Positions 28,835 through 39,493 of a stretch of 64,000 nt of DNA are shown here, piece after piece. The stretch's first letter is position 1, and the number at the start of each line of letters is the position of its first letter. A program made the position numbers and the translations under genes. The stretch covers positions 124,001 to 188,000 of the forward strand of contig JAXCGZ010001906.1 of the NCBI GenBank assembly GCA_037179515.1, written 5' to 3'. The notes beneath the pieces are model-generated. The model worked only from the letters and a program-made list of their open reading frames with translations, was not told where the DNA came from and searched no databases. Source of the DNA: Halocaridina rubra (Eukaryota > Arthropoda > Malacostraca > Decapoda > Atyidae).

Positions 28835-29783
28835 TGTGACAGAGTGTTTCGCTCAAAGTCACCAGAGGCTGTTAGATGCCTTATTAATTAATTTAGTAAC
28901 TTAACTGTTATTTTCTAACTAAAAAAAAATTAATTCCCACTTCTTGACTTTTGCAAATTATGATTATTTGCAATTTGTATTTTAGCTTATACCTAATTTT
29001 AAATATACCTTATTTACTCTTCTTGTACGTGTAGAAGTATAGCCCCGGTATAAAGGCAGCTCCTATTTTTCGTCTGCTACGAGCCAAAAACATTCTGGAG
29101 ATTGTTTACCAGTAACCTAACTTTTCATTATTATTCTCGTTTTATTTTATTTGCTTCCACTTGTTGCACCTAAAAATACTGTCTCTCCCTTGCATCTCTG
29201 CTATAAATGCCTGCCAGGGACCACCACTAAAATAGTCCTTAAATTATATCAGAGCCAGTTACTGCTCTAGAAATGTATCCTACAGATGAACTCACCAGGA
29301 GGGACAATGAGACGCTTTTTTTGGCGCAATCTTCCAAGAGGCAACATCTCGCCTGAGCAGTCTAAGTTTATTTCAAACCTTATTTACGTGGCATCTTCAC
29401 AGGAATTCATCTAGCACAACAAGTGTCCTGTATTCTACTCTGCCTGTGTGACAGAGGTAATCATCGAGTTGAGGCCAAAGTCTTGGCATACGTCCGTGGT
29501 GCCGGGAAACGAAATCGTGCTCACCACCTCCGGGATTCGAGGCAGCATTTCATAAAATTTAATTTGAGAAATTTAATTCAATTCTTTTAATGTCATTGCA
29601 TTTCCAAAATTAAAAGAAAGTTGAATTCTGAGTTTCATTTAACCGACTAATGGTAATAGAGATGGGGTGTTCAAGTACAAATATCTGTCCTGTCTGTTTG
29701 TGAGCTCTTAACCGAGCTTGGTACTTTGAGTCTCCTTAGTAAAACAGAATCTTAACAACACTCTAGCATCCTAAACCCCAACA
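28835..29783 (+). repeat. 5' LTR of element C
   Basis: 949 bp, TGTGACAGAG to CCCCAACA. It contains TATAAAGG near 29050 (a possible TATA box) with a GTCTGCTACGAGCC segment shortly downstream. It matches 36122-37070 throughout. Confidence 0.93.
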
Positions 29784-29787
29784 AGAT

Positions 29788-29804
29788 TGGCGCCCGAACA
29801 GGGA
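29788..29804 (+). promoter_or_regulatory. Primer-binding site, tRNA-Lys type
   Basis: TGGCGCCCGAACAGGGA lies 4 bases after the 5' LTR. It matches the well-known 3' end complement of tRNA-Lys used as a primer by several retroelements. Confidence 0.85.
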
Positions 29805-30465
29805 TCCGAACAGACAGACTGATTTTATAAATTTATTTTTATTTTGCTTTTTAAGATTGCACATGAAACCCGATTACCATTGGCTCGATTATTGAAATGA
29901 ATGAATCTTAGGCTGCACACGAAAATTTTCGCGCTAGAAACGTTGTGGATAAGAAATTTTTCTTTATTTTCAATATTAATTATAGTAACTAATATTTTCT
30001 TGTTTCCCATGTGGTAAACAATATTTCAGGAAATCTACATGAGATTATGTGGTAACAGACTTTAGAAATTTTGCATGACGAGAAGACGTGTTATTTAAAA
30101 TTTCATTTATTTGCGTGATAAGATTGAGTTTTAAAGCATTCGTGTTTTATATATCCGTTAAAGGGTGATACTTGTTAGGAATTGTTTATATTTCCTTGGG
30201 ATTTAGGAATTGGGAGAAAGCATATTAAGTATTTTTGCTTATAATTATTTATATTCAAGCATTGACTGCTCATAGATTGGAAGAAAAATTTTGGTGTCAT
30301 TTATCGAGCCTAGGCAAAGCCTTTCATGTGTCTGAGTTGTCACTTGAAAATAAATTTTCTCATTACTAGTAGAAATGTGTAATCTGGCTGCCTAGTAAGC
30401 TGTTAGCTTATCGTTGGTGTATTTTGCATAGGATCTGTGTCCTTTTGGTAACACTCCAGAATTTT

Positions 30466-30708
30466 ACTTACGACATTTTATTTGTGGGTACTGCCATATA
30501 CGCGCTCATACGCAGGCACGACCACTATACTGCACTTGTTCGTATTACTTACGACATTTTATTTGTGGGTACTGCCATATACGCGCTCATACGCAGGCAC
30601 GACCGCTATACTGTACTTGTTCGTATTACTTACGACATTTTATTTGTGGGTACTGCCATATACGCGCTCATACGCAGGCACGACCGCTATACTGTACTTG
30701 TTTGTACT
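30466..30708. repeat. 81-bp tandem repeat, three copies
   Basis: ACTTACGACATTTTATTTGT starts at 30466, 30547 and 30628. Units are nearly identical. The period is a multiple of three, which creates a false repeated peptide frame. Confidence 0.93.
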
Positions 30709-30743
30709 CTCAGGCACTGGGTGCTAGTCGGTAAAATTCGTTG

Positions 30744-31153
30744 TTGCTCATTCCTTTCATTTGCACCATAACTGCAGGTACTGCCATGTATTGCTGTTAA
30801 GCAGGCACGACTGCCATTCTGTATTACCAGTGTTTCATGCACTGTTTTGCAACATTTTGTTGCTGTTGCACTTGATTGTGTTGCTCATCCTTTCATTTGC
30901 ACGATAAGCGCAGGTACTGCCACATATTGCTGTTAAGCAGGCACGACTGCCATTCTGTATTACCAGTGTTTCATGCATTTTTTTGCAACATTTTGTTACT
31001 GTTGCACTTGATTGTGTTGCTCATTCCTTTCATTTGCACGATTACCGCAGGTACTGCCACATATTGCTGTTAAGCAGGCACGACTGCCATTCTGTATTGC
31101 CAGTGTTTCATGCACTGTTATGCAACATTTTGCTGCTGTTGCACTTGATTGTA
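30744..31153. repeat. 136/137-bp tandem repeat, three copies
   Basis: TTGCTCATtCCTTTCATTTG starts at 30744, 30881 and 31017. Each unit contains GGTACTGCCA and GCAGGCACGAC, which also occur in the upstream 81-bp units, so the two arrays are related. Confidence 0.9.
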
Positions 31154-31347
31154 TTTTGAGTCACTTTTATGGTGAGGTTTTGAGATCACTTTTATGTTTA
31201 AGTTTGAACTGTGGTGTTGAATTTTTTTTCTTTTTCTCCTTGGTGTTGTGTGGTTCTTTCATTTTTTTTTCTACTACTGTATTGTAGAGATTTGTTTTTT
31301 TTTGTGGTTGATTTGGCACTTCGTTATTGACTGTTTAGGAAACAAAC

Positions 31348-34011
31348 ATGGAAACCAGCAAAACATTCGATGAGGAGCGTTACCTGGACATAATGATTGC
31401 TAGGGGTGAGAGATACGGTTTTTCCCCAAGACAGAAGCTCTTCGAATGGGCTCATGAGAAGATGGTTGAGCGCCGAGATAAGCTGGAGAAGAGAGCAAGT
31501 GATGAGGCACAAGCACAACATGATGAGGCACAAGCACAACGTGAGGAGGCACAAGCGCAACGTGAACATGAGCTTGCACTTGCTCGGCTTCGAGCGGGAA
31601 TCCCAGACAGTAGTCCTTTATCCAGAAATAGAGATTACAGGAACGGGAAGCACAAGAGCCCCTCGCAGAACTTCAATCGTCCAGCTCCTCCTCCTCACAC
31701 TCCTAAGCCTTATTACGGCCATGCACCCACACTCAAGAAGGATGACCCGGTAAGACCTAAGCCTCATCAGTTAAGAGGCAAAGGCCATTACTCTGCTCCA
31801 CCTTCCCAGGGTTATCAGCCAAACTCTAAGAGCCACCACGCTCCCTCACACAGCAGTGGCCCACATAGCCGTCTGGCCACTCACTCAGCCTATGTTGTGG
31901 AAACAGGGCCAGAAACGGCCAATAAGGAAAATGCCGAGGAACCACCACACAAACTTGCCAATGTGGAATTCATCGAACATGATGATCTGGAAATGATCCC
32001 AAAATGCCTAGAAACCATAAATGGTGTGGAAGCTGAGATAGCCCTTGACACAGGGCCCAATGGCATACTTGTTGACGAGAGATTCGTCAGGGATGAAGAT
32101 TTTACCAGCAAAGTCGTTCGTGTGCGGGTTGCTGAAGGAACACCCCAAATACGACGCTGCTGTGTCATTAACCTGGATTGCAAATACTACAAGGGAAAAG
32201 CCCCAGCTGTGGCAATGATTGGGCTTATGTACCCTGTCTTGATGGGTCATGCACTGAACCTAGTTCCTACTTTCCAGGCCGACCTCTACCATAAGGACAT
32301 TTCTTGTTATAACTTCCCTCGGGGGGAGTCACATGAAGCCATTTCAGCAGCAACTCCTGGCCTCGATGCCAAGAATTTGGACGATTCTCCGACTGACTCC
32401 GTTGAGTCTGCCGCAATTAGTAAACGTAATGTGGAACACGGAGAGTTTACACCTCCTTTACCAGATGATGCACCTCTCGAGCCATTGAAGTCCCGTCCAG
32501 ACTTTGCCAAATTGCAGCAAGACTGCCCCAGCCTCAAACGCTGGATGCAGCAGGCCACCGAGAGAAGGACCTTCACGGTTAGAGGAGGAGGCCAGATCAC
32601 ATACGTCCTTGAAGATGGAGTACTTCGTAGGCATGTGACTAAAGATGGCCACACCTTTAAACAGTTGGTGGTGTCCTCTTCGTTGCGCCGCCAGGCTATG
32701 TATGTGGCACACCATTTACCTCTGAGTGGACACAAAGGCAAAGCAAAACCTCGGCACATCCTTCAGAAGGCTTTTGCATGGCCAAACATGTACGCCGAGG
32801 TAGACAGATATGTAGGCTCCTGCCCTATCTGTCAATCCACCTCTACGGCACCGGTACCAAAAGTTCACATGGGGATAACTAAGCTCTCAATGGAGCCATT
32901 TTCCAAGGTCGCTATTGACATATTAGGTCCTATTAATCCAGCTTCTTCCACGGGGAAGCAGTTCCTCCTGGTATATGTTGACCTGGCAACAAGGTACCTA
33001 GATGCAGTGCCACTGTCTTCTATCACAACTGAAGCAGTCGCTCATGCCCTATTTGAAATCTGCTCCAGGGTTGGCTCTCCTGAGCAGGTCACTTCTGACA
33101 ATGGAAGTCAGTTTACAAGTAGGCACTTTGAGGCTTTCTGTAACCTTTTAGAAATCAAGCACATTCGTACGAGTGTCTATCATGCCCAGTCAAATGTTGC
33201 ATGGGAACGCTATAACGGGACATTGAAGCGATGTTTGCGCAAGCTAGTGATAGATATACCTAGGCAGTGGGACAAGTACGTCCCTGCTGCACTTTTCTCC
33301 TTCAGAGGCACGCCCCACGACACTACTGGATACTCGCCTTTCGAGCTGATTTATGGTCATAAGGTCAGAGGCCTAGTAGAATTCTTGGCAGAATGTTGGG
33401 ATTCACCTACCATCGAAGATGATGATAGGGACGTTCATGAGTATATTTTGACGTTTTCGTCTCACCTCAAAAAGGCTTGGAAAACTGCACAATTAGCCAT
33501 TAAGGGTCACCAGCAGACTGCCAAGCTCCTCTTTGACAAGCGTGCGCGGCGTCGTGCCCTGACACCCGGAGATCGGGCTCTGTTACTTCTTCCAACAGAT
33601 ACCCGCAAGCTAATGCTACGCTGGAAAGGACCGTACACTGTGGTACACCGGGTGACCCCTGACAATTATGTGCTAAATGTTGATGGCAATAACCGGAAAT
33701 ACCACATTAACCAGCTGAAGCTTTATTGTGAGGACCCAGAGGCCCACAGGGATCCTGCGCTGGCGCTCCCAGCAACCCCTAGAGATGCCCCCAGCATCAA
33801 TAGAACCTCCGAGGCTGCAGCAACACAGGTGCTCCATTATAGCCACCCCTTACTTCCTTTATTGGAATACTCCACCCTTGCAGTGGAGACAGACTTACGG
33901 GAGTGGAGTTTTTCGGAAGAAGCCCCTCTGGCCGCAGCCACCGCCCTTGCAATTGAAGACATAAGCTTAGCTTTTGATGATGGTAAGGATCCTGCCATTC
34001 CCACACACTGA
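31348..34011 (+). CDS. Element C polyprotein, N-terminal part: gag-like segment, protease, integrase
   Basis: The 887 codons start at ATG 31348. Residues 1-95 are charged, with EAQAQ repeats (probable helix). Residues 95-190 are Pro/His/Lys-rich, with no zinc knuckle or recognisable capsid. A protease DTG lies at about residue 232 (ALDTGPNGILVD). Integrase follows: a zinc domain (HHLPLSGH to SCPICQ, ~454-495), then catalytic D in AIDILGP (~523), D in SDNGSQF (~583) and E in WERYNG (~619), then a GPY-type motif (WKGPYTVV, ~759). The frame stops at TGA 34009-34011 and continues in the same frame into RT. Integrase before RT is unusual for Gypsy-like elements. The capsid part of gag seems lost. 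Confidence 0.9.
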   Translation: METSKTFDEERYLDIMIARGERYGFSPRQKLFEWAHEKMVERRDKLEKRASDEAQAQHDEAQAQREEAQAQREHELALARLRAGIPDSSPLSRNRDYRNGKHKSPSQNFNRPAPPPHTPKPYYGHAPTLKKDDPVRPKPHQLRGKGHYSAPPSQGYQPNSKSHHAPSHSSGPHSRLATHSAYVVETGPETANKENAEEPPHKLANVEFIEHDDLEMIPKCLETINGVEAEIALDTGPNGILVDERFVRDEDFTSKVVRVRVAEGTPQIRRCCVINLDCKYYKGKAPAVAMIGLMYPVLMGHALNLVPTFQADLYHKDISCYNFPRGESHEAISAATPGLDAKNLDDSPTDSVESAAISKRNVEHGEFTPPLPDDAPLEPLKSRPDFAKLQQDCPSLKRWMQQATERRTFTVRGGGQITYVLEDGVLRRHVTKDGHTFKQLVVSSSLRRQAMYVAHHLPLSGHKGKAKPRHILQKAFAWPNMYAEVDRYVGSCPICQSTSTAPVPKVHMGITKLSMEPFSKVAIDILGPINPASSTGKQFLLVYVDLATRYLDAVPLSSITTEAVAHALFEICSRVGSPEQVTSDNGSQFTSRHFEAFCNLLEIKHIRTSVYHAQSNVAWERYNGTLKRCLRKLVIDIPRQWDKYVPAALFSFRGTPHDTTGYSPFELIYGHKVRGLVEFLAECWDSPTIEDDDRDVHEYILTFSSHLKKAWKTAQLAIKGHQQTAKLLFDKRARRRALTPGDRALLLLPTDTRKLMLRWKGPYTVVHRVTPDNYVLNVDGNNRKYHINQLKLYCEDPEAHRDPALALPATPRDAPSINRTSEAAATQVLHYSHPLLPLLEYSTLAVETDLREWSFSEEAPLAAATALAIEDISLAFDDGKDPAIPTH

Positions 34012-34020
34012 AAAGAAAGT

Positions 34021-35448
34021 GTGAGTAATTGCATTATTAACTCCAGACTGCAACCGAGTCAACGGGAACAGCTGAACAAGCTATTAGAGGACTATGAGAA
34101 CATCTTCAACGACCTCCCAGGCATTACCACTACCCTTGAGCATCATGTCAGATTGACTGACCCAGAGCTATTTCGGCATTCCTATGGCCTTCCCCACCAG
34201 CTGTCCTTACGGCTGAAGGAAGATCTTGACACTTGGGTCCGCCTCGGAATAGTTGAAAAGAGCATTTCGCCTTGGTGTTCGCCGTTACTGGCAGTGCGTA
34301 AGCGAGATGGCAGTCGCAGGTTCTGCCTTGACTGTCATAAGCTTAACTCCCGTACCATCTTTGATGGAGAGCCCATTGCTGACGCCGAGCATATTTTCTC
34401 GTTGCTTTCCCAAGCCCGTTACCTGTCCAAGTTGGATTTGGCCAGTGGATTTTGGCAAGTCCCGTTGAGCGAGACTACCAAGCCTCTTACAGCTTTTTCC
34501 ACAAGATATGGTCTATACCAGTTCAGGGTCATGCCTTTTGGTATGGTAAATGCCCCTGGCTGCTTCAGCAGACTCATGAGGATAGTACTACAGGATCTCG
34601 ACAATGTTTCATGCTTTATAGACGACATCCTGGTTCATTCTCAGGATTGGTCATCGCACCTCGAGACTCTCCGCAGAGTTCTCACTCGTCTGAACCAGCA
34701 TGGACTTCATTTAAAGCCTTCCAAATGTGAGATTGGTTTCACACAATTGCAGTATCTCGGCCACGTGGTTGGAGAAGGAGTTATGTCCCCTTTACATGAC
34801 AAGGTACAAGCTATTAAGGATATGGAGAAACCTGCCACTGTCACTCAACTGAGATCATTCCTGGGTAGTGTCGGCTACTACCAACGGTTCATTCCACACT
34901 TTAATACTATCGCTGCCCCTTTGCAGCAAATGACCTCCTCGAAGCAAAGTAAATCCTCCCCTGTCCAATGGACAGATGAAGCGGAGAGAGCATTTTTCAA
35001 GCTCCGAGAAGCATTGGCGGGTGAGCCAGTATTACAACTGGTAAACCCTGATATTCCATTTATCTTGCAGACCGACGCCTCAGACGAAGGCCTGGGTGCC
35101 GTGCTCTTGCAAGCCCGATCAGACAACTCAGCAGAAGTAGCTCCAGTGCGATATGCAAGCCGCAGGCTTCGCCCTGCAGAGCGAAATTACTCCACCGTGG
35201 AGAAGGAAGCTCTAGCTGCATATTGGGCCATAAAGAAATTTGAAGTCCATCTGTATGGCCAACATTTTACACTGAAAACCGACCACCGACCTCTCCTATA
35301 TTTACAGACTGAAGACAAGCTAAATCCTCGCCTGAAAAGGTGGGCACTTTACCTGAATCTTTTCAAATTCACTGCCCAACATGTTCATGGCAAGGACAAT
35401 GACCTGGCTGATCTACTAAGTCGAAGGTCGTTACCCTCATATGATTAA
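34021..35448 (+). CDS. Element C polyprotein, C-terminal part: Gypsy-like reverse transcriptase and RNase H
   Basis: In the same frame as the upstream ORF, open from 34012; GTG at 34021 is only an arbitrary first codon. RT motifs: SPWCSPLLAVRKRDGSRRFC, LSKLDLASGFWQVPL, AFSTRYGLYQFRVMPFGMVN and the catalytic box FIDD (34615-34626, F in place of the usual Y). The YLGHVV and RSFLGSVGYYQRFIPHF motifs are typical of Ty3/Gypsy RT. RNase H follows: QTDASDEGLGAVL, EKEALAAYWAIKKFEVHLYG, TDHRPLLYL and DNDLADLLSR. It ends 4 codons later, with no integrase downstream. All catalytic residues look intact. Expression would need readthrough of the TGA or internal initiation. Confidence 0.92.
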   Translation: MSNCIINSRLQPSQREQLNKLLEDYENIFNDLPGITTTLEHHVRLTDPELFRHSYGLPHQLSLRLKEDLDTWVRLGIVEKSISPWCSPLLAVRKRDGSRRFCLDCHKLNSRTIFDGEPIADAEHIFSLLSQARYLSKLDLASGFWQVPLSETTKPLTAFSTRYGLYQFRVMPFGMVNAPGCFSRLMRIVLQDLDNVSCFIDDILVHSQDWSSHLETLRRVLTRLNQHGLHLKPSKCEIGFTQLQYLGHVVGEGVMSPLHDKVQAIKDMEKPATVTQLRSFLGSVGYYQRFIPHFNTIAAPLQQMTSSKQSKSSPVQWTDEAERAFFKLREALAGEPVLQLVNPDIPFILQTDASDEGLGAVLLQARSDNSAEVAPVRYASRRLRPAERNYSTVEKEALAAYWAIKKFEVHLYGQHFTLKTDHRPLLYLQTEDKLNPRLKRWALYLNLFKFTAQHVHGKDNDLADLLSRRSLPSYD

Positions 35449-36121
35449 GCTGGTGCTGTTAGCCTAAATTTGACTAGTCGGTAAAGATTACTTCTCTAAT
35501 GTGTTGTTTATTTTGTATGTTTATCTTTTATGTCTTTAATACTGTACTGTACTTGTTTATTTTAGCGTACAAACGTTATTCCTAATGGAAGACGAAAAAG
35601 ATGAAGAATAATTTCTTGTTCGTAGTCTTATATTTCCCTTTGTGGGACTCTGAAAGCCAGAACATGGTGGAAACATTTTAGTTTAGTGTTGAATAGCTGA
35701 AACTGTTTTAAATCCAGTTGCCAATGTTAATGACGACGTGGTTCAAATTTTACATTTGCGTATACTGTATTTTTTTGTATATTATATTATTGCCTTCTTG
35801 CATGTGAAGCATTCATAAACTTATATATTGATATTCACTGATATCTAATTGTGATTTAATTTTCTTGAAATTTGAATTTGATCACATTTCTTTTATGTTT
35901 TGCATGTCATTTAATGTTTTGTTTACAAGACTTGTTTCATTTTTCCTAATAGTATGATATGTTCCAGTGGTGGATCCCATTCTTATTGTTCATTTGTTCT
36001 TTTCCATGAGAAGGATATCTCATCCCTCATAATAACACTGAAGTCACCGTAACTTCCTCTGTTCTTTTTTCGCCTTCTGTAGTAGAATTTTGCTAAATCA
36101 ATATTCTCTAGTAAGGGCCTT
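35449..36121 (+). other. 3' non-coding region of element C
   Basis: About 670 bp, AT-rich, from the RNase H stop to the 3' LTR. I see only a weak purine tract (AGTAAGGG) near the LTR. Confidence 0.65.
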
Positions 36122-37070
36122 TGTGAAAGAGTGTTTCGCTCAAAGTCACCAGAGACTGTTAGATGCCTTATTAATTAATTTAGTAACTTAACTGTTATTT
36201 TCTAACTAAAAAAAAATTAATTTCCACTTCTTGACTTTTGTAAATTATGATTATTTGCAATTTGTATTTTAGCTTATAGCTAATTTTAAATATACCTTAT
36301 TTACTCTTCTTGTACGTGTAGAAGTATAGCCCCGATATAAAGGCTGCTCCTATTTTTCGTCTGCTACGAGCCAAAAACATTCTGGAGATTGTTTACCAGT
36401 AACCTAACTTTTCATTATTATTCTCGTTTTATTTTATTTGCTTCCACTTGTTGCACCTAAAAATACTGTCTCTCCCTTGCATCTCTGCTATAAATGCCTG
36501 CCAGGGACCACCACTAAAATAGTCCTTAAATTATATCAGAGCCAGTTACTGCTCTAGAAATGTATCATACAGATGAACTCACCAGGAGGGACAATGAGAC
36601 GCTTTTTTTGGCGCAATCTTCCAAGAGGCAACATCTCGCCTGAGCAGTCTAAGTTTATTTCAAACCTTATTTACGTGGCATCTTCACAGGAATTCATCTA
36701 GCACAACAAGTGTCCTGTATTCTACTCTGCCTGTGTGACAGAGGTAATCATCGAGTTGAGGCCAAAGTCTTGGCATACGTCCGTGGTGCCGGGAAACAAA
36801 ATCGTGCTCACCACCTCCGGGATTCAAGGCAGCATTTCATAAAATTTAATTTGAGAAATTTAATTCAATTCTTTTAATGTCATTGCATTTCCAAAATTAA
36901 AAGAAAGTTGAATTCTGAGTTTCATTTAACCGACTAATGGTAATAGAGATGGGGTGTTCAAGTACAAATATCTGTCCTGTCTGTTTGTGAGCTCTTAACC
37001 GAGCTCGGTACTTTGAGTCTCCTTAGTAAAACAGAATCTTAACAACACTCTAGCATCCTAAACCCCAACA
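36122..37070 (+). repeat. 3' LTR of element C
   Basis: 949 bp, TGTGAAAGAG to CCCCAACA, followed at once by the GCCAT target duplication and the resumed element B sequence. Confidence 0.93.
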
Positions 37071-39493
37071 GCCATCAACACTGAAGATGAAACAGATGCC
37101 CCATTCTCTCTGACTGAGCTACTAAGAGTAAGCAAAAGCTCTAAGAACACAGCCTCAGGTGCTGATAGAATCACATACACAATGATTCAAAATATGGGGC
37201 CCCAAGGGGAGCTTGCTCTACTCTCTCTGATCAATTCGACATACACACAAAGCATGAGACCAGCCTCATGGAACAGATCAGACATTCGGCCCATCCCAAA
37301 ACCAAAGGACCCTGACAACCCTCGCCCCATCTCCTTCCTAAGCTGCCTGAGCAAGACGGCAGAAAAGATGGTACTTAACAGAGTCCGTTGGAAATGCCCA
37401 CCCTTCCCAGAAAACATGTTTGCCTACCAGCCTGACTTAGGCGCCTCAGAATGCATAGCCTCCATGCTATCATTTATCAACAACTGCCGTGGATATATCG
37501 TTTTTCTAGACCTAGAGTAGGCCTTTGAACTAGCCAATGTGCTGGCAATACTCTCAGCTCTCGTTTCAAAGCAGATCAAAGGTAACCTTCTCTCATGGAT
37601 CAAGCAGAGTCTACAAAACTGCAGTGCACTGGTCAAAGTAGATGGGCACTACTCCACCTACAAAAACCACGACAATGGGACCCCCCAAGGTGGAATCCTT
37701 AGCCCCTTCCTCTTTAATTGTCTCATGGAAAAACTCATGGACATCGCACTACCACATGGAGCCAAGCTCTTCAACTATGCAGATGACTTTGCCCTTGTCA
37801 CAATAGGCAACAGAAGCTCTAACAAGACACAGCGCTGCCTCACCAAGATTCACCAAGCCTCCATCTCCCTTGGAGTTAAAATCAATGTCCACAAAACCAA
37901 GGCCCTTTCCATCCACCAGTGGAGACCAGACACTAATCTGGTCATAGGTAATAAGCCTGTGGACTGGGTTACCAAACACCAATACCTGGGTGTAGTCATC
38001 GACAGCAGACTAACCTTTGGACCAGAAATTCAACACTTGCACGACAAGTGCAGCCAGCGACAAGCGGTCCTTCGTCGGATGTCGGGCCTCTACGATGGTG
38101 CATCATTTAATGTCCTAAGAAGCTTCTATGTACAAACCATACGCAGCCTCATAGACTATACTTGTCCCACACTCTGGCTACTAAAAGACCAACAGTGGGA
38201 CAAGATAGAAGTAATTCAAACCAACGCCATACGTACCATGCTAGGAGCCTCCATGTGGACCAAGAGAGAAAACATCCAGATGGAATCGGGACTCGTGCCA
38301 CTCAAACTCAGAGCTCAGCAAAGACTGACCTTCTTTGTGGCCAAAACCACCACTGCCCAACATAAATGCCTCGCTGGCACAAATCTCCATCAAGCCCTCA
38401 ATCGCCACCCCAACCACCATCCTAGAACCTGGTCAGCCAAGGTCTTCGCTACCTGCAAGCACTGCAAGTCAGGGATAGCATCCTAGCCAAGATACAGGAC
38501 ACTCCGCTTCCTGACCCCCATGGAATGACCAACTACTCGACATAAAGATCGAGTTCCCTGACAACCCCATAAGCTTGGTAAACCCACTTGTCCTTAAAAA
38601 CATATACAAGGACAAAATTCAGAGCTGGAACAGGCTAAACTCTCAAGTCTACTACAATGACGGTTCAGTAAATCAAGAAAGTGGAGCCTCAGCCGCCGCC
38701 TTCTCCACTGGAAACCATGTCCTATCCTGGAGACTGTCAAACTCCTGCTCATTGCTCCAGACTGAGCTTGTTGCCATAGCTAACGCCCTCGACTTCTTCA
38801 TCCAGCAAGGAGCTGACCATGCCCTAATTCTCTCTGACTCTAATGGTGCCTTACGGGCCATCAAGAAGCCACTCCTCAGAGACAATGTGCGTATCATCAC
38901 CACCATCATCAGCCACTACTACAGGAAGACCAGCCTTGGAAAAGCCGTCACTCTTGCCTGGGTTCCCAGCCACGTCGGCATCAAGGGAAATGAGGAAGCC
39001 AATCAAGCCACTCTCAGAGCAGAAATCCAAATATCTGTCTCCTGGGATTCAACAGATAAAAAATAAAGCCACCAAGTCACTCCTTAACGCCTTAATAACT
39101 AAACACAACCTGTGCACAGACATTGGCTCCTCCTCCACCTGGTGGTACAAAGCCACCACTGATCTTCAGCAAATCACCCTACCTAAGAACCTTCAACGAA
39201 GCACGGAGGTCAATGTGTACCGTCTGAGACTCGGGTACAAGTGCCCCTGGCGAATAGTGGATGCTATCATCAGGGAATGCACCTTTTGCCAGGTAGCCTC
39301 ACCACATCCACTGCTCCATTACATCCTCGAATGTGATTCCATTTCAGAAATTCGACGGAAAACTGGTGCTCCCGCAACATCCAGCGAAGATCCAAATGCC
39401 CTTCATGTTGCAAGCTCCATAATCAGACTAGCAACAAACAACTACATGAACAGTCTACTAGATATCATCAGTCAATACCCTCCACTAAGATAA
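37071..39493 (+). pseudogene. Element B ORF2, 3' part: I-like reverse transcriptase, RNase H and C-terminus
   Basis: RT blocks: NTASGADRITYTMI, IRPIPKPKDPDNPRPIS, FLDLE followed by TAG (37518-37520), GTPQGGILSPFLFN and YADD (37776-37787). A TAG at 38484-38486 separates the RT from RNase H: YYNDGSVNQ, LLQTELVAIANAL, ILSDSN and WVPSHVGIKGNEEANQ hold the D-E-D-H pattern. A frameshift near 39045-39066 moves to the frame with ECTFCQ and HYILEC, ending at 39491-39493. At least three lesions here, in addition to those in the 5' part. Confidence 0.85.

Larger units (their letters stand above)
29805..31347 (+). other. Long leader of element C, no gag-length ORF
   Basis: About 1.5 kb between PBS and the main ORF. 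It contains two sets of tandem repeats (30466-30708 and 30744-31153) and AT-rich sequence. I find no capsid-like reading frame; the frames across the repeats only reflect the repeat units. Confidence 0.7.
28835..37070 (+). mobile_element. Element C: complete LTR retrotransposon, Gypsy-like with integrase before RT (Gmr1-type)
   Basis: LTRs at 28835-29783 and 36122-37070 are both 949 bp, starting TGTGA and ending CAACA. GCCAT at 28830-28834 and 37071-37075 is a perfect 5-bp target duplication. A tRNA-Lys-type PBS follows the 5' LTR. One long frame (31348-35448, a single TGA inside) encodes in order a short gag-like N-terminus, protease, integrase, reverse transcriptase and RNase H. By eye the LTRs differ at about 11 sites. 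There is no envelope-like ORF. Confidence 0.93.

Noticed and set aside
29788..29804. Element C as an integrated retrovirus because of its tRNA-Lys primer site
   Set aside because: The primer type is shared by several LTR retrotransposon groups. No envelope-like ORF lies after RNase H, and the domain order is not retroviral.
30424..30771. 115-codon frame with three repeats of a 27-residue unit
   Set aside because: The 81-bp tandem repeat has a period divisible by three, which keeps several frames open. A second frame on the same strand is equally open.
38843..39493. Separate gene in the second frame over the element B RNase H
   Set aside because: Its first ~70 codons are a shadow of RNase H. 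Only the part after ~39050 is real, as the frameshifted C-terminus of element B ORF2.
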